The notes beneath the pieces are model-generated. The model was not told the DNA's origin, ran no database searches, and saw nothing but the letters and a program-made list of their open reading frames with translations. Below, in pieces: positions 24,986-36,031 of a stretch of DNA of 64,000 nt. The stretch is from positions 248,001 to 312,000 of the forward strand of contig NZ_JAZHPF010000001.1 of assembly GCF_036543075.1 (NCBI RefSeq), written 5' to 3'. A program made the translations under genes and the position numbers. How positions within the stretch are numbered: the first letter of the stretch is position 1; every line of letters starts with the position of its first letter. This stretch comes from Deinococcus sp. YIM 134068 (GTDB lineage: Bacteria > Deinococcota > Deinococci > Deinococcales > Deinococcaceae).

Positions 24986-25198
24986 ATGGAGTCGCCCGAC
25001 CATGCGCCGCCCTTTCCCCACGCCCTCGCCCTGCGGTCCCGCCGCCGCCTGCTCGGCATCCCGCTGCGGACGCTCGCGCAGGAGGCGGCCCTCGCCCCCG
25101 AACTGCTGGAAGCCGTGGAGCGCGGCGAGTACGACCCGCGCAGCCTCCACGCCCTCGCCCGTCAGGTGCTGGCGCGGACGCTGGACGTGGAGATTTAG
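24986..25198 (+). CDS. Small helix-turn-helix (XRE-like) protein
   Basis: A 70-residue protein. RSRRRLLGIPLRTLAQEAAL followed by LLEAVERGEYDP matches the XRE/lambda-repressor helix-turn-helix pattern, where the second helix follows AxEAxL and the next begins before ExGxY. It would be little more than the DNA-binding domain. It is divergent from pyrE with about 80 bases between the starts, so regulation of pyrE is a natural guess without further support. Confidence 0.65.
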   Translation: MESPDHAPPFPHALALRSRRRLLGIPLRTLAQEAALAPELLEAVERGEYDPRSLHALARQVLARTLDVEI

Positions 25199-25260
25199 GG
25201 GAAGCGGTCAGGCGCTGGAAAGGGACGGGGAGGTGTCGGTCTATGTTCGGGGGAGGCCCG

Positions 25261-25411
25261 GCCCGCTCACCCCCTCCCGGCCTCCCCCCTCAAGGGGGAG
25301 GGGCAAAAGAGAGGGGTCCACGTTTTCCTGTAGTCATTCAACTCCTGCCCACCAGCAACCCGGTTCCCCACTCCTCTGCTGGCGACTAGCGACTGGTGAC
25401 TGGCGACCCCT
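25261..25411. repeat. Compound repeat: R1 hairpin plus CTGGCGAC tandem
   Basis: R1 occupies 25261-25310, with CCTCCCCC and GGGGGAGG forming a stem around a five-base loop. About 65 bases on, CTGGCGACTAGCGACTGGTGACTGGCGAC runs to 25411. The same two modules in the same order occur at 40300-40442. The element fills most of the gap between the HTH gene and the RNase H-like gene. Confidence 0.8.
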
Positions 25412-25429
25412 CCCCCCTGGAGCGCACTC

Positions 25430-26164
25430 GTGAACCAAGCCTACGTGGACGCGAGCTGGCACGAACTCCCTGACGGTCAGGGCGTGGGCGGCTGGGGGCT
25501 GGTGCTGCTCGTGCCAGGGGGATTACCCACGAGCTATCAGGGGCAACTTAGCGCCCCGGACAACAACGCCGCCGAGGTGCGCGCCGTGCTGGAGGCCGTG
25601 CGGCATGCCCCGGCGGGCGAGGGGCTGCGGGTCTACACCGACAACGAGGCGGTCATCGCGTCGGTGGGGCGGGGGCGGGGGCCGCACATGCTCGCCGACC
25701 TCGCCCGCGAGGTGCAAGACGAGGCGGGCGCGCGGGACGTGGCGCTGCGGGTGAACTACGCGCCCCGCACCCGGCGGCACATGCTCGCCGCCCACGCCCT
25801 CGCCAACGACGCCCGCCGGGGCCTGACCACCCCCGCCCTCGCCGGGGCACATGCCGACGTTCTCATCGAGCAGCGGCCCGCCGTCCCCGAGGCCCGCGTG
25901 AGCCTGCGCCGCCCCGGTGAGCGGGTCACGGCCCACATCCACCTCGACCCCCTCTCCGCCGTGCCGCCGAGCGCCCAGGCCCTCCTCGCCGCCGTCACCC
26001 TCGCCCGCCCCGGTGAGCTGCTCCTCGTCCGGCGCGCGAGCAAGGTCGCCCAGGCCCTGTGGCAGCGGCCCGAGCGTGCCCTGCTCCCCCTCGCCCACGC
26101 CACGTTGCGGGAGGCGCGGCAGGCGGCGGACGGGCTGGGAGTACAGGTGGAGTTCAGGGGGTAG
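25430..26164 (+). CDS. RNase H-fold protein with C-terminal extension
   Basis: A 244-residue protein. Residues 1-128 have the RNase HI pattern: the first Asp in AYVDASW (Asp7), the Glu in NNAAEVRAVLEA and the second Asp in RVYTDNEAV. A final Asp is available in HALANDARRG. Such domains cleave RNA in RNA-DNA hybrids. Residues 135-244 are an extra alpha/beta domain I do not recognise. The GTG start has GGAG nine bases upstream. The active-site set is complete enough to expect activity. Confidence 0.75.
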   Translation: MNQAYVDASWHELPDGQGVGGWGLVLLVPGGLPTSYQGQLSAPDNNAAEVRAVLEAVRHAPAGEGLRVYTDNEAVIASVGRGRGPHMLADLAREVQDEAGARDVALRVNYAPRTRRHMLAAHALANDARRGLTTPALAGAHADVLIEQRPAVPEARVSLRRPGERVTAHIHLDPLSAVPPSAQALLAAVTLARPGELLLVRRASKVAQALWQRPERALLPLAHATLREARQAADGLGVQVEFRG

Positions 26165-26185
26165 GAGGAAAGGCTGCTTCAGCCC

Positions 26186-26872
26186 TCACACTTCCGTCGT
26201 CTCCCCCGGTTGCAAGACGCGCACGTCCACCCCGCGCGCCTGCCCCTCACGGGCGAAGACCTGCGGGTCGCCTTTCAGCGGCGGGAAGGTCCCGTAATGC
26301 ATGGGCACGGCGACGCGGGGGCGCAGCAGCTCCAGCGTGCGGGCGGCCTCCTGGGGTCCCATCGTGTAGTGGTCGCCGATGGGGAGAAGCGCCACGTCCA
26401 GCCCCCGGTCGCCGATGAGGCGCATGTCGGAGAAGAGGCAGGTGTCGCCCGCGTGGTAGACGCGCACGCCGCCCATCTCCACGACGAGGCCGGTGGGCAT
26501 CCCGCCGTAGGTGCCGTCGGGGAAGGAGGACGAGTGCCACGCGGGCGTGAGGGTCACGCTCCCCCACTCGCCGCGCACGGTGCCGCCGATGTTCGCGCCG
26601 ATGGCGTTCGTCGCGCCGTTTCGCCCCGCGTAGTTGCCGATCTCCGCCGTGCCGATCACGGGCACGCCCACCCGCCCGAAGTCCAGCGTATTTCCCCAGT
26701 GGTCGCCGTGCGCGTGGGTGAGGAGGACGGCGCTCACGTTCCACCCCAGCGCCTCCCCCAGCGTGACGGGCGAGACGGGGTTGCCCTCGATGAAGGGGTC
26801 GATCAGGACGCGGTGCTCGCCGCTGTCCAGCAGGAAGGCGCTTTGGCCGAGGAACCGGAGCTGAAGGGGCAT
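26186..26872 (-). CDS. UPF0173 metallo-beta-lactamase-fold hydrolase
   Basis: A 228-residue metal-dependent hydrolase. The N-terminus has FLGQSAFLLDSGEHRVLIDPF, then the dinuclear metal motif THAHGDHWGN. Downstream are HSSSFPDG, HAGDTCLFSD and the final metal-ligand segment VPMHYGTFPPL. This order is that of the YtkL/UPF0173 family, whose substrate is not established. The ATG at 26872 gives the family length. It converges with the RNase H-like gene, 21 bases apart. Confidence 0.88.
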   Translation of the reverse strand: MPLQLRFLGQSAFLLDSGEHRVLIDPFIEGNPVSPVTLGEALGWNVSAVLLTHAHGDHWGNTLDFGRVGVPVIGTAEIGNYAGRNGATNAIGANIGGTVRGEWGSVTLTPAWHSSSFPDGTYGGMPTGLVVEMGGVRVYHAGDTCLFSDMRLIGDRGLDVALLPIGDHYTMGPQEAARTLELLRPRVAVPMHYGTFPPLKGDPQVFAREGQARGVDVRVLQPGETTEV

Positions 26873-27011
26873 GCCCCACGCTAAGGGGTCGGGCCGCGCG
26901 CTGAGCGCCCCCGCCGTTTGGAGTTCGCTGAATCTCGGGCCGGATGGGGGACCTCCACCAGCAATAGACCCCTCCGGCCCGCCCTGCGAGGGAACTTCAT
27001 ACATCGGCCCG

Positions 27012-27017
27012 TATAGT
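27012..27017 (+). promoter_or_regulatory. -10 box upstream of cdaA
   Basis: TATAGT lies 53 bases before the proposed cdaA start. Six bases after it a GTG at 27024 opens a 21-codon frame ending at 27089, which overlaps the start of cdaA. Confidence 0.5.
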
Positions 27018-27064
27018 GAAGAGGTGCCGCACGGTCGCCCACACGGCGGAAGGGAGCGCCGGGT

Positions 27065-27897
<833 letters not shown>

Positions 27898-27901
<4 letters not shown>

Positions 27902-28899
27902 GGGCGGCCCTGATGGGGTGGCGGCGCTGGCTGGAGCCGCGCTACGTGTGGCGGCGGGCGCTCCACAACCTGCCCGCCAAGCTCCTCGCGCTCCTTGTGG
28001 CGGTGGTGCTGTGGGCGGTGGCGACGGGCGACCGCCGGGTGAATGTAGAGCAGGGCTTCGACGTGGCCGTGACCGTGCGCGACACGACGGGCGGGCGGGG
28101 CGAGGGCACCCGCGCGGTCAGCGGCCTGACTCCCGCCACCGTGCGGGTGATCCTCTCCGGGCGTCCGGAGCGGCTTGGGGAACTCACCGGGACCGATGTG
28201 CGGGCGGTGGTGGACGTGACCGGCGTGCCGGAGGGCAGCTTTACCCTCCCGGTGAGCGTGGAGACCCCCACGGGCACGGCCCTGCGCGTGCAGCGGCCCG
28301 AGCGCGTGCAGGGCTTCGTGGACACCCGCCTGAGCCGCACCCTGCCCGTCACCCTCAGCGTCGCCACCCCCCCTGAGACGAGCGTGCCCCGCTACGTCGT
28401 GACCCCCAGCGAGGCGACCCTGCGCGGGCCGGGTCAGGTCGTGGCGACGGTGCGGCGGCTGGTGAGCAGCCCCCTCGCCCTCGGCCCCGGCGACGAGCGC
28501 GAGGCCAGCCTGATCGCCCTGAACGAGGACGGCGAGGCCGTGCCCGGCGTCACCACCTCGCCCACCACCGTCACCGTGCGGCGGCTGGACACGGGCGACC
28601 TCCCCATCAAGGCCGTCCGCGTGGTCCTGAACGACCCGCCCCCCGGCCTGCGCGTCACCTCGGTCAGCGTGCAGCCGGGCACCGTGCGCCTCGTCGCCGC
28701 CCCCGACCTCCTCGCCCGCTTGCGCGAGGTGGCGGGCACCGTCTCCTACCGCGAGGGCACGTACACGACGCCCGTCGTCCTGCGCGTCCCGGCGGGCGCT
28801 CAGGCATTGGAGACCGTCAGCGCCCGCCTCACGGTGGAACGTGTCACCGCCGTGGAGGGGGAAGAGGAGGCCGTGGTGGGGGCGGACGGGGGGGAGTAG
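27898..28899 (+). CDS. cdaR: YbbR-domain protein CdaR, regulator of CdaA
   Basis: A 333-residue protein with one N-terminal membrane helix (LLALLVAVVLWAVATG) and an extracytoplasmic region of three to four YbbR repeats, each with a TVRV or VxxF strand pattern and proline-rich turns. CdaR binds and modulates CdaA in Firmicutes, and the overlapping gene order here is the same. The start drawn is the GTG overlapping the cdaA stop; an ATG at 27913 is the alternative. The usual third partner, glmM, does not follow; a 476-base repeat-filled gap does. Confidence 0.85.
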
Positions 28900-29375
28900 G
28901 GCGCAGGAACGATTGAGGTTCGAGTCTTCATACTTCGGCGGCGTGTCTGGCGAGGGTGCTCATGCTTGGCGTAGTGCGTTGGGCAAGCGTTGCTTGCCAC
29001 CCCCCACCCGACCTCCCCCGCAAGTGGGGAGGAGCTTTGTTTGTGGGGATTGGGCGGTTGGGGTGGTCACACACCCCCTCACCCCGGCCCTCTCTGCAAG
29101 CAGCTCTACGAGTCCCACGAGGGGAGAGGGAGAAGAACAGCAAAAGCTCCTGCTCTCCAAAAACCGTCGCTCTCGACGGCCAATGCTTGCCCGTGAGTAG
29201 ACGACCCATGCCACCACCACGTCGGCTCACGGAGCGAGACGGTGGGCGAGCGACTGGGACGCAGCAAGATCAAACCTTGCCACGCCGAGAACCCGTCTAC
29301 GGGCGCAGTCAACAGGCCCTTTGCCTAGCGCAGCGCCACTCCCCCTGCCCCCTCCCACCCGAGTAAGCTCCCCCC
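28900..29375. repeat. Gene-free gap with R1-like and inverted R2 repeats
   Basis: No credible gene lies in these 476 bases. An R1-like palindrome (CCTCCCC and GGGGAGG around a short loop) spans about 28997-29040. An R2 copy in the opposite orientation spans about 29068-29132 and includes GCAGCTCTACGAGTC, the complement of the centre of the R2 copy at 14005. The remainder shows no clear structure apart from the -10 box at its end. Confidence 0.75.
29364..29369 (+). promoter_or_regulatory. -10 box for a leaderless DMT gene
   Basis: TAAGCT, then six cytosines, then the ATG at 29376. Confidence 0.45.
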
Positions 29376-29819
29376 ATGCTCTGGCTCCCCGTCCTCCTGG
29401 CCCTCCTTGCGGGGGCCGTCGTGCCCCTCCAGGCGTCCGCCAACGCCCGCCTCGCCCTCGCCGCCGGACACCCGGCCTGGGGCGCGCTCACCAACGCCCT
29501 CCTGACGGCCACGCTGCTGGGAACCTTCGTGCTGCTCTTCCGGCCCGGCCACCCGGCAGGCCTGCTCCAGAACAGTCCGCCGTGGTGGGCGTGGCTCGGC
29601 GGGGCCTTCGGGGCCGCCTACCTCCTCGGCCTGACTGCCCTCGCGCCGCGTCTGGGCACGGCCACCCTCCTGAGCCTGATCGTGCTGGGGCAACTCCTCG
29701 TCGCGGGCGTGCTGGAGCATTTCGGGTGGCTCGGCGTGCGGCAACATGCGCTCTCGCCGGGGCGGCTGCTGGGGTTGACGCTGGTGGTGCTGGGGGTCGT
29801 GCTGGTGCGGAGGTTTTGA
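29376..29819 (+). CDS. DMT-superfamily (YdcZ/DUF606) membrane protein
   Basis: A 147-residue integral membrane protein with five hydrophobic helices. It matches the DUF606/YdcZ half-size branch of the drug/metabolite transporter superfamily: VVPLQASANARLA in the first helix turn, TLLSLIVLGQLLVAG, and LGLTLVVLGVVLVRRF at the C-terminus. Such proteins usually pair or dimerise; no partner gene is adjacent. The start follows a TAAGCT box and six cytosines, so it is probably leaderless. Substrate unknown. Confidence 0.82.
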   Translation: MLWLPVLLALLAGAVVPLQASANARLALAAGHPAWGALTNALLTATLLGTFVLLFRPGHPAGLLQNSPPWWAWLGGAFGAAYLLGLTALAPRLGTATLLSLIVLGQLLVAGVLEHFGWLGVRQHALSPGRLLGLTLVVLGVVLVRRF

Positions 29820-29907
29820 GGGAGCCGTCAGCCGTCAGCTCTCAGCAGGCCGGACCGTGAGGGGGAGGAGAGAGAACGGAGCCTGGATGAGACCTCCTTC
29901 AAACGTC

Positions 29908-29978
29908 GCAGAAGGCAGAAAGCGGAAGGCTGACCCCGCGTTCCCCACGCCTGGTGGCCTCCGCCTTCGACCTTCTGC
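29908..29978. repeat. Imperfect inverted repeat, GCAGAAGG type
   Basis: Arms of 23 bases at 29908-29930 and 29956-29978 agree at 18 positions, beginning GCAGAAGG on one side and ending CCTTCTGC on the other. It lies in the 277-base gap before the yqeK promoter. Upstream, GTCAGCCGTCAGC units occur at about 29826-29845. Confidence 0.7.
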
Positions 29979-30084
29979 TCCCCAGCGCCCACGTTCACAG
30001 GAGGCCAATGGAACCTCCCCCTCCCCCTCCCGAAATGGAAGCGCTACCGTTTTTCAAGTCCAGATGTACCCGCCGGGCGGGGTG

Positions 30085-30090
30085 TATAGT
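30085..30090 (+). promoter_or_regulatory. -10 box for the yqeK operon
   Basis: TATAGT is followed by six bases and an ATG at 30097 that opens a ten-codon frame, not yqeK itself. No good -35 is seen. Confidence 0.55.
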
Positions 30091-30096
30091 CCGCGC

Positions 30097-30129
30097 ATGG
30101 TGTGGCACATCACCGGCGTAGCCATATGA
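30097..30129 (+). CDS. Putative leaderless ten-codon upstream ORF
   Basis: ATG at 30097 begins the peptide MVWHITGVAI. Its TGA overlaps the yqeK ATG as ATGA. The start lies six bases after TATAGT, ideal for leaderless initiation. yqeK itself has no Shine-Dalgarno, so its translation could be coupled to this peptide. Not a known family; a regulatory role is inferred. Confidence 0.4.
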   Translation: MVWHITGVAI

Positions 30130-30806
30130 TCGCCCAACTGTTGGAGCTGAGACACCCGCTGGCCGAACTCGTCGGTTGGGACGACCGGGTGCGGCTGATG
30201 GTCCGCCCGCGCCGCTATGAGCATGTGCTGCGGGTGGCCGAACTCGCCTGCCGGATCGCCCGCGCGAACGGGCTGGACGAGGCGCGGGCCTACGCGGCGG
30301 GGCTGCTGCACGACATCGCCCGCGACCTGCCCGACGTCGAACTCCTGCGCCTCGCGCCGCCCGAGTGCGCCATCGACGCCGCGCATCCGCTCGCCCTGCA
30401 CGGGCGGGCCGCCCGCGTGTTGCTCGAACGCTGGGGCTACCGCGACCCGGTGGTGCTGGAGGCGGTGGAGGACCACACGACCGGCCCGCGCGGGGGCAAT
30501 CCGGTCGCCGACTGCGTGTACATCGCCGACGTGTCCGAGCCGGGGCGTGGCGTGAACGACGACCTGCGCGAACTCGCCCTGCACGACCTGCCCACGGCGC
30601 TGAGCGGGGCCATCGTCTCGAAGGTGACGTACCTGCAAGGGCGCGGGATCACGGTGCATCCGCGCACCCTGCGGGCCTACCACGCGCTGCCCTGCGTGCG
30701 GCAGGCGCTCGCGGAGGGGGAGGGGCCGCTGCCCACCCGGCCCGACCCGGCGCAGACGTTCGAGCGGCCCCCGCGTCGACGCCGCCCTTCCCGCCCGCAC
30801 GCATGA
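30126..30806 (+). CDS. yqeK: YqeK-type HD-domain Ap4A hydrolase
   Basis: A 226-residue HD-superfamily phosphohydrolase. Metal-binding residues are visible in YEHVLRVAELA, in the HD pair of LLHDIARDLP, in AVEDHTTGPRG and in VYIADVSEPGR. YqeK splits diadenosine tetraphosphate symmetrically. The order yqeK-LCP-rsfS is a recurrent cluster. ATG 30126 overlaps the stop of a leaderless mini-ORF; a GTG at 30102 is an alternative start. The last 30 residues are a basic Pro/Arg tail (PPRRRRPSRPHA). Confidence 0.87.
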   Translation: MIAQLLELRHPLAELVGWDDRVRLMVRPRRYEHVLRVAELACRIARANGLDEARAYAAGLLHDIARDLPDVELLRLAPPECAIDAAHPLALHGRAARVLLERWGYRDPVVLEAVEDHTTGPRGGNPVADCVYIADVSEPGRGVNDDLRELALHDLPTALSGAIVSKVTYLQGRGITVHPRTLRAYHALPCVRQALAEGEGPLPTRPDPAQTFERPPRRRRPSRPHA

Positions 30807-32097
30807 CCTATCCCGCGTCCCGGCGCTCCCTCGCCCGGCTGCGCGCCCTGCAAGTCGCGGGGCTGAGCCTCTCCGCGCTGTCGCTGGGAGGCTTCGCGGT
30901 GCTGAGTGCGCCCGGCTCCGCCCCCATGAGTGTGTCGGTGCCGCAGGGAGGCGTGCCGCGTTTCACGTTGCTGCTCGCCGGGCGGGACATCGTGTACTGC
31001 GCCTACCGCACCCCCTGCCGGGACCAGGAGCAGCGCACGGGCCTCTTCCAGCCGCCGAACACCGACACGCTGATGCTCGTGCGGGTGGACGCCGGGCGCG
31101 TGAGCGTGCTGAGCATCCCGCGCGACACGAACGTGGGGGAGTTCGACCCGCAGGGGTCCATCGCCGCCCAGAAGGTGAACAGCCAGTACTGGTCGGGTGG
31201 CCCGGAGGCCCTCACCCGCGCGGTGGAGACGATCACCGGGGAGCGGGTGGACGGCTACGTCGTCGTCCGCACCGACTACGTGGCGCGGGTGATCGACGCG
31301 CTGGGCGGGCTGGACGTGACGGTCCCGGAGGGCGGCATCGAGTGGATCGACCAGGCGGCGGGCGTGGACCTGCGGCTCCCGGCGGGGAACCACCACCTCG
31401 CCGGGGAGCAGGCCGTGCTGTTCCTGCGGGTCCGCAAGGGCTTCGGGGACGACTACGGGCGCATCGACCACCAGAAGCAGGCGCTGACCCAGCTCGCCGG
31501 GCGGCTGAGGTCGCCACGGGGAGTCGCGGCCCTGCCCACCATCGTCGGGGGCATCGGCGACGGGGTGGAGACGAACGCCGATCCGGGGCTGCTCCCCAGC
31601 CTGCTTCCGCACCTGCCGGGGCTGCGGCTCACCTTCGCCACGCTGCCCACGCGGCCCATCGAGGGCACCTTCAACCTCGCGGCGGACCGGGAGGCGCTCG
31701 CCCGGCTGTGGGGTCAGGGGGCCGAAGTCACGTCGACGGGAGTCGGAGCCGTCCCCGACGTGAGCGTGCGGGTGGTGGACGCGAGCGGCGCGAACCTCGG
31801 CCCCGGCCTGGAGCGGGCGCTGCGAACGCTGGGGTACGCCCAGGTGACGGTGGAGACGGCCCCCCCCAGCGGCGAGGCGAGCCAGACCTTCACGGGAACG
31901 AGCGTGGAGGCGGCGAACGAACTCGCGGGCGCATTGGGGCTGGCGCGGCTGCAAGGTGAGCGCTTCCCGGTCTCGGCGAACGAGGTCGGTATCCTGCTGG
32001 GGGCCGACGCCCGCACGAGCCTCGCCGCCCTCGCCGACCTGAGTGGCAGCCGGGGCGCGGGCCTCACCCTGAGCCGCACGCCCAATACGGAGACCCC

Positions 32098-32101
<4 letters not shown>
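30803..32101 (+). CDS. LytR-CpsA-Psr (LCP) cell-wall ligase with LytR_C domain
   Basis: A 432-residue envelope protein. One N-terminal membrane anchor (about residues 15-36) precedes the LCP catalytic domain. Phosphate- and polyprenyl-binding residues are in NTDTLMLVRVD, VLSIPRDTNV and FLRVRKGFGDDYGRIDHQKQ. From about residue 330 a LytR_C domain follows (VSVRVVDASGANLGP; VGILLGADA). LCP enzymes attach glycopolymers from lipid carriers to peptidoglycan or protein. ATGA overlaps join it to yqeK upstream and to rsfS downstream. Confidence 0.88.
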
Positions 32102-32478
<377 letters not shown>

Positions 32479-32483
32479 AGTCT

Positions 32484-32556
32484 GTCAGCGGTCCGCCCCG
32501 ACGAAGGGCGCAGGCCTCTGCTCTCGCGTCTCATTTGCTGACGGCTGACCGCTGAC
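32484..32556. repeat. Inverted repeat of the GTCAGCGGTC type
   Basis: GTCAGCGGTC at 32484-32493 and its exact complement at 32547-32556 flank a 53-base spacer. Further GCTGACGG units adjoin the right arm. It begins six bases after the rsfS stop. Confidence 0.75.
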
Positions 32557-32603
32557 GGCTCCCCCTGACCCTCCCCTGACCTCCCCGCGCACAATGAAGC
32601 CCA

Positions 32604-33289
32604 ATGAGCCATGTGGTCGTGATCGAGGATGAGGGCACCGTGCGGGAGGTGGTGCGGTTCCACCTGGAACGGGCCGGGCTGCGGGTGAGCGCGTTCGGGT
32701 CGGTGCGGGAGGCCGAGGGCCAGCTCGGGACGGCGGACGCCCTCGTGCTCGACTGGATGCTGCCGGGCGAGAGCGGGCTGGGGCTGCTGCGCCGCCTGCG
32801 CGCCGACCCCGAGCGGCGGCGGCTGCCCGTCCTGATGCTGACCGCGCGGGCGGCGGAGGCCGAGCGGGTCGAGGGGCTGGAGTCGGGAGCCGACGATTAC
32901 CTGACGAAGCCCTTCAGCGCCGCCGAACTCGTGGCGCGGGTGCGGGCGCTGCTGCGGCGCTCGCTGCCCGACACGCCGCCCCTGCTGAACAACGGGCCGC
33001 TGGGCATGGACCTCGGGGCCGCCGACGCGCGGCTCTCGGGGGCGCGGCTACACCTCACCCGTCGCGAGTTCGACCTGCTGGCCTTCCTCACCCAGAACGC
33101 GGGGCGGGTCTACTCGCGCACCGAGCTGCTCGACCGGGTGTGGGGGGCCGACTTCCTGGGCGGCGAGCGCACGGTGGACCAGCACGTGACCCAGTTGCGC
33201 GCCCACCTCGGCGACGACCCGGCGCGGCCCCGCTTTCTGGAGACGGTGCGCGGCAAGGGCTACCGGATGCGCCCCTGGACGGAGGAGGG

Positions 33290-33293
<4 letters not shown>
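32604..33293 (+). CDS. OmpR/PhoB-family response regulator
   Basis: A 229-residue regulator. The receiver domain has the acidic pair EDE (residues 8-10), the phospho-acceptor Asp50 in VLDWMLPGESG, Thr80 in MLTARA and Lys102 in TKPFSAAELV. The C-terminal winged helix ends with ERTVDQHVTQLRAHLGDD and FLETVRGKGYRM. It is coupled to the following kinase by ATGA. The phoU gene 3 kb on suggests a PhoB role; the unrelated genes between them make this an inference. No Shine-Dalgarno is evident. Confidence 0.9.
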
Positions 33294-34261
<968 letters not shown>

Positions 34262-34337
34262 GGGACAGCAGGGGAGAACGGCCAGCGGCCAGCCGCCAGA
34301 ATGACAGGGCGACTTGCCCCCTTCCAAACACAAGAAA

Positions 34338-34365
34338 GAGGAGGAGCACCCTCGCTCCCCCTCCC
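34338..34365. terminator. Hairpin between convergent genes
   Basis: AGGAGGAGC and GCTCCCCCTCC can pair around a six-base loop, midway between the kinase stop and the stop of the opposite-strand secreted protein. A short CTGTTCTT follows on the plus strand. Probably bidirectional. Confidence 0.45.
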
Positions 34366-34382
34366 CTGTTCTTCGACGGTGG

Positions 34383-35051
34383 TTAGCGGCGTGGGCCGTC
34401 GGTCGGGCCGCCGAGCTTGACCTCGGTGCGCGCCGCGTTGCCACTCCGGCCCGCCAGCCCCGCGAGGCCGATGAGGCCCAGCAGACCCCAGGGGAAGCCC
34501 CGGTTGCCCTGCTGCTCGTTGCCCGCCACGCCGTCGCTCTCGCTGGTGGTGGTCACGGCGTCGTTCTCGACCGCCGTCGCGTCGGTGGAGGTGGTGTCGG
34601 TCGCCGTGTCGGTGGCCCCGGCGGCGTCGGGGGCCGTATCCGTCGCGCCCGCCGCCGCGTCTGCCGCGTCCGTGGCCGCGTCGGTGGCGGCACCCTCCGC
34701 CCCGGCGGCGGCGTCGGTCGCCTCATCACCCTGAACCTCGTTCCCGGCAGCCCCATCGCTCTCGGTCTCGGTGGTGATGGCGTCGTTCTCTACACCTGCC
34801 GCCGCATCGGTGGCCGTGTCCGCCGCGTCCGTGGCCGCGTCGGTGGCGGCGTCCGCAGCTCCAGTAGCGGCGTCAGTGGCCGCATCGGCGGCTCCAGTGG
34901 CGGCGTCCGTCGCCGTGTCCACCGCGCCCGCCGCCGCGTCCGTGGCCGTATCTGTGGCTGTGGTCGCCGCGTCATCCGTCTGGGCCGTGGCCGTGACAGG
35001 CAGGGCGACGAGGGCGAGGGCGAGGGTCAGGTGTCGGATTCTCAGGCTCAT
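34383..35051 (-). CDS. Secreted Ala/Thr/Asp-repeat protein with WGxxGxxG C-terminus
   Basis: A 222-residue exported protein. A signal peptide (residues 1-23, cleavage after ATA) precedes a long low-complexity region of TDAATGAADAATDAA-type repeats. Two blocks of about 25 residues, beginning VENDAITT at 87 and VENDAVTT at 161, interrupt the repeats and show internal duplication. Near the C-terminus WGLLGLIGLAGLAG (from 188) matches the WGxxGxxG sorting-type motif, followed by a basic tail. GGAG lies close upstream of the ATG. It is probably cell-surface or envelope associated; the function is unknown. It is co-directional with the PRC-barrel gene upstream. Confidence 0.72.
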   Translation of the reverse strand: MSLRIRHLTLALALVALPVTATAQTDDAATTATDTATDAAAGAVDTATDAATGAADAATDAATGAADAATDAATDAADTATDAAAGVENDAITTETESDGAAGNEVQGDEATDAAAGAEGAATDAATDAADAAAGATDTAPDAAGATDTATDTTSTDATAVENDAVTTTSESDGVAGNEQQGNRGFPWGLLGLIGLAGLAGRSGNAARTEVKLGGPTDGPRR

Positions 35052-35098
35052 GGTGTTCTCCGGGGAGTTGAAGGAAAGGGGGCGAGGATGAGTGCCGC

Positions 35099-36031
35099 TC
35101 AGCTCTGGTTGTCCCGGCGCTCGTCGCCGTCGCGCAGAACCTGCACGTCGCCCGTCTGGTTGACCTCCAGCACCTCGCGGCCCACGGTGTCGGTCACGGT
35201 CTGCTGCTCGGTCACGGTGCGCTTGCCGACCTCGACCTCCTCGGTCACGAAGGCCTGCTTGCTGACGTTGGCCCGCTCGGCCTCCAGGTCCACACGCACG
35301 GTCTCGCTCCCGGCGCTCAGCATCACGTCGCCCTCCACGGGCCGCGCGTCGGTGACGGCGTGGCGCTCGATCACGACCTCCTCGCGCTGCACGGGGACGT
35401 TCACCGTCTCCTGGTGCGTCTCCACGCGCTTGCCGATCTGCACACTTCCGGCGAGGTACTTCTCCTTGTTGACCGTCAGGCGCTCTTCGAGGAGCTGGAG
35501 GCGTTCGGGCGTCCTGAACATGCGCTCCCTGGCCTCGCGGTCGTAGGAGCCGCTCGCGGTTCCCGCGCCCACTGCCCCCGTCGCCGCCGTGCCCATCGCC
35601 GCGTCGCCCATCGTGGTGCCGGCAACGGTGGAGGTCGTGGTCGTCGTGGTCGTGCTCATGTCGGTGCCCCTGCCGCGCAGCATCCGCTCGTCGCTCTCCT
35701 GGAGGTCGAAGGTGTACTCCTCGTCCTCGCTGTAGCGGTGCATGGAGCCGAGCTGCGCCGAGGTCAGGCCATCGAAGTACACGCCGTCGTTCTCGACGCG
35801 CGCCAGGCCGATGGGGATGATGACTGCCCCGTTGAGGCTGCCGTTGTCGTTGTCCACGATCAGGTAGCGAATCTTGCCCTGGTCGTCGTCCACGAGGACA
35901 TCCCGGACGGTGCCCATCTGCTGGCCTCCCGAGACGTAGGCAGTGGCACCCACGGGGTTGTACATCCCCGAATCCTGAAAGTCGGCGCTGTTGCGGCTGG
36001 AAATATCGGACAGGCGGTGAAGGTGCGGCAT
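35099..36031 (-). CDS. PRC-barrel and DUF2382 stress protein
   Basis: A 310-residue protein. The N-terminal PRC-barrel (about residues 25-105) contains [21 protein letters not shown] and [11 protein letters not shown] Thr/Ala/Gly-rich linker with a run of eight threonines follows. The C-terminal DUF2382 domain (from about 170) begins [19 protein letters not shown] and has the paired [15 protein letters not shown] and [16 protein letters not shown] strands. Such proteins are common in radiation- and desiccation-tolerant bacteria; their biochemical role is unclear. GGAGAG lies just before the ATG. Confidence 0.87.
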   Translation of the reverse strand: MPHLHRLSDISSRNSADFQDSGMYNPVGATAYVSGGQQMGTVRDVLVDDDQGKIRYLIVDNDNGSLNGAVIIPIGLARVENDGVYFDGLTSAQLGSMHRYSEDEEYTFDLQESDERMLRGRGTDMSTTTTTTTSTVAGTTMGDAAMGTAATGAVGAGTASGSYDREARERMFRTPERLQLLEERLTVNKEKYLAGSVQIGKRVETHQETVNVPVQREEVVIERHAVTDARPVEGDVMLSAGSETVRVDLEAERANVSKQAFVTEEVEVGKRTVTEQQTVTDTVGREVLEVNQTGDVQVLRDGDERRDNQS

